Below the pieces are notes generated by a model. That model saw only the letters and a program-made list of their open reading frames with translations. It was not told where the DNA came from and ran no database searches. Shown here piece by piece: positions 47,282-58,703 of a stretch of DNA of 64,000 bases. How positions within the stretch are numbered: the stretch's first letter is position 1; each line of letters opens with the position of its first letter. Source of the stretch: Phytophthora colocasiae (lineage: Eukaryota; Oomycota; Peronosporomycetes; Peronosporales; Peronosporaceae); NCBI GenBank assembly GCA_018806915.1, contig JAGKQI010000005.1, positions 124,001-188,000 of the forward strand, read 5' to 3'. The position numbers and the translations under genes were made by a program.

Positions 47282-50238
47282 TCAGTTTGGCAGAAGTTCA
47301 TCCGGAACATGAGCAATTCGTTCTTCTTCGGTGCTGCAGTAAACCCACTGCGCACGTCCAGGTTCTTGCCTGTCCAACAGATTCAGCTGCTCTTTGAGTG
47401 TGTATGGATGACCGGTAGACGGGTTGAGATGACCGGGGTCCATCAAGATCCAGTGGCATAACTTGTTTGGGAAGTTCCACACAACAGGCTCGAACCAAAT
47501 AGAGTCCGGAAGACGAGACCTCACTCGAGTGAGTAGTGCCAAAGCTCTTTTTCGGAAGACCGAATGGACATTGGTCCGTTTGTCATGAGCTTTCCGGATA
47601 GACAATGGAGCAGATGGCGATCCGTCAAGCGTTAACCAGTGGTAAGTGTGCCAGAAGGCCCTCGAATCACCAGCGACGAAATTGGTCTAGTCATATAGCG
47701 CATCCCGAGCTTCTTCATCCAAATCGTCACGAGTGTGAAAATATAACTCCTGAGGACGTCGCGAGTACACGTCATTCCAAGGGGCATCCAAGAGAAGCCG
47801 TTGCAACTGTCGATCCATACTCCACGAACGTGATTTCAGGATCTTCACATCATGACAAGTCTAAAGATGGTGATTTCAATCCGGATGAAAACGGGGAGCC
47901 AGATGATGATGATGAACCGTTTCCACCTCCATCACCTCCAACACGACACTCCGGTTACCGTCGACTCCGTCCGAGTGACTCATCTAACTCCAAGAGTACA
48001 GTTCTCGCTCGTCGAGACTTTGAAAGGCTTACATCACTGGAGAAGGAGATCATTGAAGTGCCGAGTTCAGGGGAAACCTCTTGGAGACACTACGGAATCC
48101 GGATGAAGTGGAGTGATCCGCTTGGAGGTCACGCCCGGCAGACTCCGGGCCTTCCTGACTATTCTCCGCGGCTGTTCATTGGAGTCGTCTGGACCGAGAA
48201 TCTCCTCGAGAACACATTCTTGTTCAACCATGGGGCCCCAGTATTCCGGCTCTCGTTCATCCATGAAAAGTTGCTCCAATACCGATTCTGCCAAGTTTTA
48301 GTAGCGTCTCGGGACGTACTTAGTCCAGAAGACTTCATCCAGCTTGTTCCAGAACATCATCCGGACCAACATGGCTACGAGAGGCTCCAGTTCGAAACGC
48401 GTGTGTGCACTACGATCTTCTTCCAACCATTCGCGAGCACCAGGATATTTCACACCAGAGATCATCATCATTTAAAGATCCATTCGAAGATCTTCCCAGG
48501 CGACTGGATGGTCAGAAAGAGACTGACGTGCCTCAGCTTGCGTCCAGAGAACTTGAGCATCATCAGGACGACAATCCAATTGAGAATCACTATCCCAGCC
48601 TGATGGTCGACTTTGCATGTGGAGTGGAGCTTTCCGAGATTTCGTGGACTCTTTTGATTTTGATGATGAACCTCCAGAAGGTGACCGTTTCTTGGATGAT
48701 GACTTGCCCGAACTTTCAGACGAAACATTTCCAGTAAGGTCGACGAGAGGCGGTAGCGATGGATCGGATTCTTTAGAGTCTCCATCGTCGTCCGGGCGAA
48801 TCATTCGAACGTATGCCGGAAATGAAGGGCGAAAATCATCAGGGATCATCACTGTGATCACTGTGCGCCATGTTGGATCCACAGGATCTCCATCTCGGAA
48901 GTGATTCAAAAGGCCTAACAGACGTTCCCAATTTATCTGGACTTGGGTGTGGTTCTCTGCCCCAAGAAAGTTCATCAAATCGACCGGATTGAAGGCAGAC
49001 CGAGCTAGTTGAGATTCCAAACTCCGGCGACGAGATTTTTTCATTTCCACTTGGCGACGTAAATCTTCAATCTGGGTGCGATGCCCGCGCTTGGCACGAT
49101 CGTTCTCCTGCAACAACTTCAAAGTGTCTTCACGAAAGTTTCGAATGATCTCTGTTTTCTCAACTTCCAGATTCGCGATATGTTGATCGCGAGAAGCGAG
49201 ATCCAACTGGAATTCACGCCTGAGTGAGTCTAAGACATCCTGACGACCACTAGCATCTCGAACGGATTCTTCGGAGCTCTCGAGTTCTGCTTGGACTCGG
49301 CTCAACTTCTCAGTGACTCGACGTAGAGCGGATACAGTGCCGAAGACACGTTGGGCGAAGTTTTCAGGATCAAATTCGGTCAGGACGCTTGCCATCTGAC
49401 GACGAAAAGAGAGATCGGCCAACAAAGTTTCCAGCTCAGGACCTTGAAGTGAATCGGATCTTGTAGTCAGGATGTGTTCGTTCAAATCATCGCTCTCGTC
49501 AAAGAACTGGAATAACATCGCCTTTTCCGAAGTCGAGAGGCGCTCCACTTGTGCCAGCATTTCCAGTCCACCATAGCCATCTTGGAAGAAACGACTTCGC
49601 CCCAAATGATTCGCAACTGCAGAAATCCCGACCAGACGAGTGTCCTCCGCAGAGCAGAAGTCCGCTATGGTGAGACTGATAGGCGTTTGCTTGGGACCAC
49701 CCGGGCCGAGTCGGCTTGATACGTTCAATCGGGAAGCTTCAACCGATGTTATGGGAGCTGTGCGCACTTTGCCGAGACCCAAGATGTCGCTTGCTGCGCT
49801 TTCATCGCGATGTTCATCATTACTCCCGCCTTCCTGCGCTTTTCCACTTCCTGGTTGTACATTATCCCCTCCCGAAGACTGCTTAGGGATGTCAGATTGA
49901 CTGCCAGCGACGCTTGAACCATGTGTGGAGGTGATACTTGACCCTGGGGCGGCTTGAGCAGCAGGTACGGCCGTAGGAGATATGTGTGACGACGTGTTAG
50001 CTTCCATTGGAGCGCTCAGCAGCCGCGATATCGCAAAGTGAGCGTGTGAGTTTGTTTGGATTTTTTGACGTGAAGTGATTGGCTGAGTTGGGACCGGGCG
50101 AAGAAAAGACGCCACCTCCGCTAGTTGGAGAACCGAATTGGAGTTTGCGTGGAAATTTGACCGATTTACTGGCGGACGACTTCTCCTGGATAACCGACTG
50201 GACTTTGATCGTGGTGCCTTCGTCTTGCTTCGTCTCAT
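47282..50238 (-). pseudogene. Antisense gene of gypsy D
   Basis: ATG 50238 lies 60 bases inside the 3' LTR; a second candidate start is MEANTSSHISP (50007). 588 codons are open to TAA 48472-48474; the same frame then goes on (GVKYPGAREWLEEDRSAHTR ... DEVFWTKYVPRRY, stop, NLAESVLEQLF ... PEYWGPMVEQECVLEE) to 48067. A further coding-like piece in another frame (DSIWFEPVVWNFPNKLCHWI) ends at 47282. The full protein was perhaps 980 residues. Layout: Ser-rich N-terminus, globular part (ADFCSAEDTRLVGISAVANH), a long coiled coil (about residues 290-420), a helical part (NPVDLMNFLGAENHTQVQIN), a Ser/Lys-rich acidic stretch, then the C-terminal domain. No family is recognised. It faces no sense gene. 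Confidence 0.65.
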
Positions 50239-50297
50239 CGCGACCTATCACCTCGGAAGCAAATTGCTCAATGAGAGCTCATGATGAGAGGGACGGT

Positions 50298-52741
50298 TGT
50301 GAAGCTGTGACTCTGCAAATTTTCTATGGACTGCCGGTTCCCAGAGCCAGAGCGGCATTGACGATATTACTGGTCCAAATGATTTCAGGGTTAAGGCACA
50401 ATTGTGGGTGCCAAGGGACAAGGGCAAGCCTGGGAAGGGGTTGCCGACTCCAAAAGATGGAAACGACTTGAAAAGATCCTGACATACTCCGGAAGATGCA
50501 CTCCAGATGATTCGAACACCGAAACCAAGTGACTGTTCGGTAACGCCATGACCAAGGGTTCTATTTTTGGAGTATATGCGAGACCCAAATTATCAAGTCG
50601 AAGGTTCGAAGTGGAGGTTAACGTTTGACTATCGGAGACTGTCTGGTTTGTACCCAGTATCCTGGTTGAGTCTCGGGTATACTCAAGGCCATATATTTCC
50701 GACCGACCAAGACGACCGACGATGATGTGTCCGGAGCCAGCTGGAATTCTTCCGTGTTCTTTGACTCTATGGTATTCTACTGAAACGCAAGCCTCTTCCT
50801 GATGAGACGCCCCTACTACATAGTGAAACCAAGTATATTTTTGCATGTTTAGCTAGTGCTAGCTATTATACATTAAAGAGAGTTCAATTTGCCACCAAGG
50901 GCGCAAGTGCAAAGTCTTGGAAGGTGTTCCCAAGACACACTGTGAGGAGCCGTGGACCAGCCTCGAGAAGAGGGCTTCACGTGTAGCCGAACAAGCGTCA
51001 GGCCGCGTCGACAAGCGTCACCGCCGCGTGAATCTCCGCCAGGGTAAGACCAAGTTGGAAAGGTGATCCGGGCGGCGTATCCCGGGCGTGACCCCTTCCA
51101 TTTCATATTCCAGTTGATACTTTCGGGTATTATTTCATATTATAACTGCGTTTTGGGAGGTTAGTGGTAGTCACCCCTAAAATTGATTGATTTGACTGCT
51201 TGTGTGTTTGGACTGTATTGGTTGTGTGTGTTCTTAAATACTACATAGTATTTTGGACATATATATTGGATTCTATTCTTCTGAAGATTCCTAGTGAATC
51301 TATCAGAAGTGGTGCGCTGTTTAAAGAGCCCCGGAACTGTGCCAGTGTTCCGGACTTTGCTCTAGTCGTACTGGCATTTGGAGTGCCCACCGCTCGAGGG
51401 CCGAAAAGAATAAGAAGCGGTTGTATATTTTGGTTTAACTCTCTTGTATACAGTGCGCGCCAAATCGATAGGACCCCCCCTGAAAATGCCCATAACTCAG
51501 TCAGTTTTTATCATTTTAAGTTGCGGTTTTGACAGTAGATCCATAACACGGTAAGAAAGGACCTACGGGCGTTTGTTTTAGCGTTTTTGCACCCTAAAGT
51601 ATGGCTCCCATACAAAAAACTGTTTTTTGCCAAACGACACAATTTAGGACCCCCATGCTTCAATGCAAATCCCTATACTAAATAAAACCCGCTCAAAATG
51701 ATATGACTGGGGATTTGTATGGGGACATGTTCTAAACCTCTGTAGAGTGAAGGTGAGTGCATGTATCATGACTCTGAATTACACAGAACATTGATAATAG
51801 ATAAGTGCATATTTGGTAGAGATCATATATGCTTTAGAGAGTTCTTATGCAAGGAATCGACATTATTATTTTGTCTCTAACATTTGAACGCATTTTGACT
51901 ATGATTTGCTAAAAAACAGCCACTAAATGACTGACTGTTAAAGTGCCAGCAATTACTTTGTAACTCTCTGCCAATGGTTATGGCCTTCTCTACCAAATAT
52001 GCACTTATCTATTATCAATGTTCTGTGTAATTCAGAGTCATGATACATGCACTCACCTTCACTCTACAGAGGTTTAGAACATGTCCCCATACAAATCCCC
52101 AGTCATATCATTTTGAGCGGGTTTTATTTAGTATAGGGATTTGTATTGAAGCATGGGGGTCCTAAATTGTGTCGTTTGGCAAAAAACAGTTTTTTGTATG
52201 GGAGCCATACTTTAGGGTGCAAAAACGCTAAAACAAACGCCCGTAGGTCCTTTCTTACCGTGTTATGGATCTACTGTCAAAACCGCAACTTAAAATGATA
52301 AAAACTGACTGAGTTATGGGCATTTTCAGGGGGGGTCCTATCGATTTGGCGCGCACTGTATTTGGTTAACTGTTGGAGGGAAAGTACTTTGCTCATAAGT
52401 GCTTACCCATTTTCGGACTAATTAACCACCGTTTGGGAAGTGTTTATTTGGTTAGCACTCTCCGTCCGGATCTAGTTCTACAATCTTTTGGAGATAACAC
52501 TTTCGGTGCAGACTCCTCGCGTTCGAAGACAAACGACACCTACGAGGGTAGTCACAAGGTCACACGCCAAGCCACTTTCCGGACACCCATTTGGACACCG
52601 GAAGGTGGTGCTGACTCACTCCAACTGGACACCTGACTACTAACTCTCTTTTGGAGTTTTTAGTGTCTGGGTTGTTCCTTTTGGACGGCACACTATACGC
52701 AACCCCCTGGGCGGTCAAAAGTGTTCACCCACTTCGCCACA
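50298..52741 (+). repeat. 3' LTR of gypsy D, with MITE insert
   Basis: It starts TGTGAAGCTG after a GAGAGGGACGG purine tract and ends CTTCGCCACA. Apart from the 910-base insertion (MITE plus duplicated TA) it differs from the 5' LTR at about seven positions in 1535, so the insertion is young. Confidence 0.9.
51451..52358. mobile_element. Foldback MITE, 908 bases, Tc1/mariner type
   Basis: It is flanked by TA (51449-51450, 52359-52360). The two arms of 371 bases (51451-51821 and 51988-52358) are almost perfect inverted repeats around a 166-base AT-rich centre. The ends CAGTGCGCGCC resemble those of the Tc1 at 18762 (CAGTGCACGCC). There is no coding capacity, so it must be moved by a transposase made elsewhere. 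Confidence 0.92.
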
Positions 52742-52745
52742 TTCG

Positions 52746-53009
52746 GCGCACAAGTTGCGCAACGGAGACTTTAAGTTGCTTGGTCGGGGCCGGGTTTCCA
52801 GGGATTGTCGCACGCTTCGAATCTGGATCGGCGTCTGTGGAGAAAAGTTCTTCTTCAATATGCTCACACAACGTAGCGCGAGGGGTGTTGAGTTTTAAAG
52901 CTCAATCTTCCACTGACCACTTTGCGATATTTAATGCCGATGCATTCTTCTTCTGCTCCTTCATAGCAATCAGGATTTCGATTCGCTCAGAGATGGTGTG
53001 CGGCATCAT
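52746..53009 (-). pseudogene. R1 HTH gene, head part of the copy split by D
   Basis: Starts ATG 53009 like the copy at 33388. A Trp codon (TGG) has become TGA (plus-strand positions 52902-52904), and the rest of the gene lies at 35388-34817 beyond gypsy D. Confidence 0.7.
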
Positions 53010-53238
53010 GAATGGTTGGAAGACCGAACCAGGGAGGAAGCGTTGACTCGTTTAGATGTTTGTACTTCAGGAATGACCATATATTCTCGACTTTATCGAT
53101 AATTAAAATTTATGAAAATTACTAGAAGTTTGTATAGACAAAGACATGGTTTTGTCGAAAAGTAGCCTTGAAACATATGTTTTTATAATATATTGGGAAT
53201 CAGCGTAGTTGATTTGGGTGGGGTAGGTCAAGGTCGCA
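52746..53238 (+). repeat. R1 repeat, copy 3, left part
   Basis: Matches 33124-33616 with few changes, then is cut by the LTR of C2 at 53239. Its continuation should lie beyond C2, outside the window. Confidence 0.85.
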
Positions 53239-55061
53239 TGACACGTTGCTAATTACGATTTTTCGAGTGGATATGGACGTTACGCTGTGATGTGATTGGA
53301 CATATACTGGATTGTGGGAGAAAGGGAGATGTGGGACGAGGTTATGTCCCGTGTGACAATATGATGGGTCTGTGGAAGAAAACTGCTATATATATTAACC
53401 TTCACCTGTACTGCAAAGGGGCCCAAGAGATCAGAAGTGTTCCTCGGAAAAGTGCACAAACTCCGAGAGACAACAACACTCAGTCTGATCGCCGGACTTT
53501 CCCCGACGATGAGTGCCTAAAGGTTGGCAGAAAGTCTCTCAGAAGAATGTATCTCTGAGAGACCTCATCCCGTTGCCGTCCTGTGTGACGATGATGGTTC
53601 AAGGAATATAATTATACCCACAAGATACCAAGTATCGCGCACCGGACGTAGCGCACCCCGCGCATATCCCAACTGGACTTCGTGCGTTGTAGCACACGTG
53701 CTCCGCACCCTGAAAATACTCATGGATTTCTGGTATCACGCATGGAAACTCTGATATCACACCATGAAGTCTGACGTACATGAGTCTGACGAACATGATT
53801 CTGGTAACACAAGTCTGATGTGTCCGGCTTATATAAGCAATATTCCAGACATTGCCAGTTTCCGATGAACAGACTCCGACGTACAAGACTCCGATGATCA
53901 GACCCAAGTGTCACGACTCTGGTATTACGACTCTGATGTACATGATTCCGGAGTACATGGTTCCGATGAACATGTCTCCGACGTACATGATTCCAGACCC
54001 TGATGAACAGGATACCAGACTCTGACACTCTGAAGTCCACCCCATACTGAAACCAAGTGTACCCAACACGACCTCACGCAATCAAGTGAAACGCAACCTG
54101 CTCATCCCTGTAATGACATCATTAAGTGTCGACTCAACAAGATCCGCTGTACCGACTACCATAGTGAGCCCAAGTGAAGATTCCTGGATTATACTGAGAC
54201 CAAGTGTACATGAGAATATGGAAGATAGAAGACAGAGAGATACGAGATATGTAACCAGAGTTCAATTTATCTTGTCACGAACAAGTCTATCTGCCTGCTG
54301 CTTCTTGTAAGTATTAGGCCACGACAAAGCTTTGAGTCGTGTGATCTCTCACCTATCAAGCCCCTTTAGGTGGAGATCAGCGTAACGCAGAGACATGAGA
54401 GGACCCACCTATTCCATTTACTAGTTGGGTCGTTTGTTTTGTCTCTAGCGGTAGCCCATTTCATATTGTACGTTTGGACAGGTTTTGGGAGCTAGACAGT
54501 CGCTCTCAAGACGCTCGGTAGACTGTTATATAACTGATAGTGTATTGGTTTATTTTCCCTCTATATATTAGAGGGTGGTGCGCGAAGTTACGGGATTACC
54601 AGACAGACCAGGTGTCTGGTGAACATTTCCCTAGTTGACCTGAACTAGCCCACTGCTCAAGGGCCAGGAAAGAATAAGAGCAGCTACATATTTGTATATC
54701 GGAACTCTATATTGCGGTTATCTCGGAAGTCTAGTGACAGGACTTCCCTTTGTATTAATTTCTCTTTTGACTCCAGAAATCTCCGGCGTACACAAGTGTT
54801 CACCGGAAAACGTTCGACTATCAAGCGCTCCTGTGAGGACCAGAAGGACATCCGACGGTCTACGCAAGGAACCCTCACTCTCATCAACACTCTCACGACC
54901 CCGGCGAGGGTCTCATTACCAAGACAACGAACCTACGAGGACAGCACAAGGTAACACACGCCCACCTTGCTGTGCGACTCTGCTATCACTACCGGTAGTC
55001 ACACTTCCAGGTTCACTGTACGCCCCTGCACCGCGGTAAAAGTTGCACCGACTTCGCGACA
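53239..55061 (+). repeat. 5' LTR of gypsy C2
   Basis: TGACACGTTG ... CTTCGCGACA, 1823 bases, the same family as 15211-17046. A palindromic CCCTCTATATATTAGAGGG block (about 54559-54577) is a plausible TATA region. Confidence 0.9.
53765..54030 (+). repeat. 15-base minisatellite in the C2 LTR
   Basis: About 16 degenerate units, typical forms TCTGACGTACATGAG, TCTGACGAACATGAT and TCCGATGAACATGTC. The related word TCTGGTGAACA recurs in the coding region of the same element. Confidence 0.7.
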
Positions 55062-55063
55062 AC

Positions 55064-55081
55064 TGGTGCGCGTGCCCGGAT
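55064..55081 (+). other. Primer-binding site of gypsy C2
   Basis: TGGTGCGCGTGCCCGGAT, two bases after the LTR; same tRNA as D and C1. Confidence 0.85.
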
Positions 55082-55152
55082 CTTGGTATCGTGATATCAC
55101 CGGATCTAAGAGAGTTTGAGAAGAGGGTTTCTGTCAAGCGTCTATATTCAAG

Positions 55153-58100
55153 ATGGCTTCACATGGAACTACGAGAGGAGGACGTCGGGGACGCGGTGGT
55201 CGCAGTGTGGCGACACGTCAGTCGAAGCGTCTTCAAGGTCTTCCGCCTGACGAACAACCCGACTTGGACGCTGTTCAGAAGGCGGCACGCGAGAAGAGGA
55301 AGGCTGCACGTGAAAAGGAAGCAGCCGAGGAGGTGAACGTCCCGGAACCGGCGGTCGAGGACCAGCCTGCTGCGGAGCCTGAAGCCCAAGAGACACCCGA
55401 TGTGTCTGGCGAACAAGGTTCTGAGGAAGGTCCGTCCGAAGCTGAAGCTTCTGGTGACGAGGTGGCCACTGCCCGTGAGGGTGGTGATGAGGCGTCTGAG
55501 GGAGGCGCCGACGTGGTTGAGTCCCCGGAGGTCATTGACTTGTGCTCTGAGTCGACGACTTCTGGGAAGTCCGTGGGGGAAGTGAAGACGGAACCCGGAC
55601 TGGTTGATGAACGTGTCTCGAAGACTCCAAAGTCCGAAGACACTCCGATGTCTGACGACATGCCGATGAAGTCCGAAGATTCTCTGAAGACACCGTCTGA
55701 TGAGTCTGGGAGGGCCGATTCGCTGGATGGAGAACGTGCCCTGAAGTACGTACGCCGTGAGTTCCGCCGCTGGAGGGACATGGACGCTGGAAGAATTGTT
55801 CCGCCGAACGTCGAATACGCCTGGCGAACAGCGAAGCCTGACGCAAATGTCTTTCAGAAGGCTGCGGCAGCGACGGGCGACTACATCAAGTGGCGGTGCT
55901 CTTCAGTATTTCCGGAAGACATGTGGATATCGGAGTTCTGCTTGAGGCGCCATAGTTTTGGCCGAATCTAAGACTTGTCGTACGTCGAGATCTCGATGAA
56001 TACTCTGACGGCACCCGAGTGCGTCGCTGTCCTTCAGACGATGCTGTACGAAGCAGGATTTGAGTTCCAGAACTTGCTACCGAGGTGGTCTCAGACCCAA
56101 GCGTCTGCTATCTTCGAACCTCAAGTGCGCAGTGTGGCGACGGAGCTTCAGAGCCGACTTGCTGAAGAACTGGTTGAGTGGGCCACTGTGACCGCCAGGT
56201 CACCGGTCCATCGACTCCCAGAAGACACAAAAGCAGGCAACGAAGCACGTCAAGGCGAAGCTGATGGTATATTACGCGATGAGAAGGCTGACCTACAGGG
56301 ACGACAGTTGATCATGAGACTCCGGGTGACCGGACTCAGAGTCACACATAGTTCTGACGGGTCCAGCAGTGGAGAACCGCCGCAGTCCAAGCGCCTGCAG
56401 CATAGTCCGCCGCGCCCGCAAGTCTCGTCGACGCCATCGCTGAGTTTGCTGCCGGTATACGAGAGTCACTCTGATAGCACTCGCTTGGAGTCTGGTGTAC
56501 CAATGTCTGAAGATCGAGGTAGCTCCCTGATGACTGATGCGCCTGTGCCAAGTGTTATCGGGACCTCGCGTACGTCTGATGACTCGTCGGGACTCCAGAC
56601 CTCTCGTGGAAGTTCCACAGACTCGTCGCTGATGTCTATGAGTCGAGGGGCGTCATCGCATATGCCAGTGTCAGTTAGAGGTCTAGCGATGATTGCCCAA
56701 GGTGCTGATGTCGGAGGAATGCTGGCCGGAGAGTCTATGGGGATCCACGTGACACGAACACTGATGCCGGTGAAGTCGGAGCCTGAAGACTTCGAGATGT
56801 TGGAAGAGAAGCCGGAGTTTCCAGAAGTGAAGTCCGAGAGACAGTTGTCTACCAGAGATTCTGTTCACCGGACGCCGGAAGCCCCATCATCGTCCGTCTC
56901 GAGCCGTAGGAGAAGCCACCAGAGCAGGCACCAGAGTCTGAAAAGCGAGGATCACCAGAAGGTGTCTTCCAGACGCTTGAATTCCGTTGCGTCCAGCCAC
57001 ACACGAAGTTCCCAGAGATCAGGCCCAGCGCAGATCGAATTGAACGCTATGCGGCAGCAACAGGAATGGCAACGTCGGATGGAACAGGAGCAGAAGGAAT
57101 TTCTGGCCAGAGAACGTCTGGAATCCATGGAGCGTGAACGTCGACGTGAACAACGAGAACTTGATACGCGCCAGCAGATCCAGACACTTACCGACCGACT
57201 ACTTGAGTCTGAGAGCGCCAGACTGGAAGCCCAGAGACGCGTGGATGACTTGGAAGAACGTCGGAGTCAAGTGTCAGAGTCCAAGCTCAAGTACCATTCG
57301 AAATCGTCTGAGAGACAGGTGTCTGACGAACAAGTTTCTGGTGAACAGTTTTCTGACGTACAGCGTCTGGAGACCGAGTTTGCAGATCGCTGGAAACAAC
57401 GGGAAGCCGAGGCCGAAGCCGAACGTGCGCGTTGGGCAGACGAGCTGAAACGTGACTGGATTTCGCAAATGGAGACCTTACGACAGCGGGTGCACGACGT
57501 GGAGTCGGAGCGCGACAGGGAGCGGGAAAGTTCCCAGAACATGCAGCGTTTCCAGGCCGCAGAATTGAGGAACCTTCGTGCAACATTGTCCCAAGTTCAA
57601 GGGGTCGCCCACCCTGAAGTAGCAACTTCAAGTCGGATCTCCGGTGAACATGACCCTAAACCGGCAACCGGACTTCTGGTGAACAGTCGGGATACGGGAG
57701 ATTGCACACCTGGGGTTAGGGGATCAGAAGGAGTCGCCAGTAGGGGTAGGGTTACACCCATTAAAACGACGTAGGCCTTCCATACGCCTCTTCCCCTACG
57801 GAGAACGACCGACACCAAGCGCGCGAAGGCTGGAAGGCATGGCGCGGCCACCGCGGCCGCTACGACGACCCAGACGGCTCAAGCGGCTCCCCCGACCGAG
57901 GTCAAGACTGAAGGAAGGCGCCCAGCGACTCCCAGGCGCGATGGACCCCGGAAAACCAGTGAAAGACGCTCTGAAGATGACCGGGACGCTCCTCGGAAGC
58001 CAGGAAGACGCAGGAATGACCCAGATCCTGGTGGAAGCTCCAGCGACTCAAGCCCGGACTCCAGTAATTGGTCGTCTGATGACTTGGATCCTCCGGAGGT

Positions 58101-58197
58101 TGTAAACCTGTCTTCTGCGTCCCAAGGACAAGCTGGAGCGACCCTGTTGACTATGAGGCCCTTCATAAACTCAAGTATCATCGGAGAATTTGATCCC
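55153..58197 (+). pseudogene. gag: Gag of gypsy C2
   Basis: The frame from ATG 55153 is interrupted by TAA 55969-55971 and TAG 57772-57774 and otherwise open to 58197. Order: Arg/Gly-rich start, Lys/Glu helix, acidic Pro/Ser/Glu stretch with ALKYVRREFRRWRDMDAGR, helical domain (PECVAVLQTMLYEAGFEF), Ser-rich region, and a long coiled coil rich in Gln/Glu/Arg (about 57040-57590). The last residues (TMRPFINSSIIGEFDP) align with the start of the Gag core of D (YLFKPFVNASTLEDFD). The Gag core and knuckles that should follow are deleted, and the inversion begins here. Confidence 0.85.
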
Positions 58198-58319
58198 ATT
58201 GTCACACGCGACATAACCTCGTCCCACATCTCCCTTTCTCCCACAATCCAGTATATGTCCAATCACATCACAGCGTAACTTCCATATCCACTCGAAAAAT
58301 CGTAATTAGCAACGTGTCA
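58198..58319 (-). repeat. 3' LTR of C2, first 122 bases (inverted)
   Basis: On the minus strand it starts TGACACGTTG at 58319, preceded by the polypurine tract GGAGGGGCGG (58321-58333 complement). It ends at the inversion breakpoint. Confidence 0.85.
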
Positions 58320-58703
58320 ACCGCCCCTCCTGGTCATAATTCGTCAATGCGGAACTTTCTCCAAACTGAGCATCATGGCCAGGCCAGTACGTCAGAGGTC
58401 CCGTGAACATCGTGTAGCTGTGACGTCCTCAAAAACCTCCAGTATTTTGGAGTCTCTAGTGTCTTATCGCTTGGCCATCTTCTTCTCCTAGCGTCACAAT
58501 TATCCACTCGTAAGAATTCCATCATACACACACAATCACAAAATCATCTCCATACAAATTCGCATAACAATCACCATCTCTGGGAGTCACGTGTCTCCGA
58601 AATCACATTTCCGAAAGACATGTCTCTCAGGCACCTCATTTCTGAAATACATCGTCTGGTGAACAGTGATGTTCACCAGAGTTCTCAGAATGAGTTTTAG
58701 AGT
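58320..58703 (-). other. Spacer between C2 pol and its 3' LTR
   Basis: Only 384 bases and no long ORF, so unlike A, B and D this family has no antisense gene here. It contains a perfect hairpin TCTGGTGAACA with its complement (about 58650-58680). Confidence 0.6.

Larger units (their letters stand above)
35393..52741 (+). mobile_element. Gypsy D, 16.4 kb element with dual RNase H, chromodomain and antisense gene
   Basis: It has a 4-base target duplication ttcg (35389-35392, 52742-52745) and LTRs of 1535 bases (the 3' one enlarged by a 908-base MITE). Order: LTR, PBS, very long gag, pro, RT, degenerate RNase H, second RNase H, integrase, chromodomain, 3.3 kb spacer with an antisense gene, LTR. 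The second RNase H plus chromodomain fits oomycete Chronos-type elements. The LTRs differ at only about seven sites, yet the coding region has at least three stops and four small indels. Confidence 0.92.

Noticed and set aside
47605..48603. A 332-codon plus-strand ORF in the spacer of gypsy D
   Set aside because: It lies opposite the D antisense gene, has no family features beyond an acidic stretch, and the minus-strand reading looks more protein-like and continues a longer gene.
51200..51532. ORF inside the 3' LTR of gypsy D
   Set aside because: The equivalent in the 5' LTR differs at its end because of the MITE, and the translation has no domain features.
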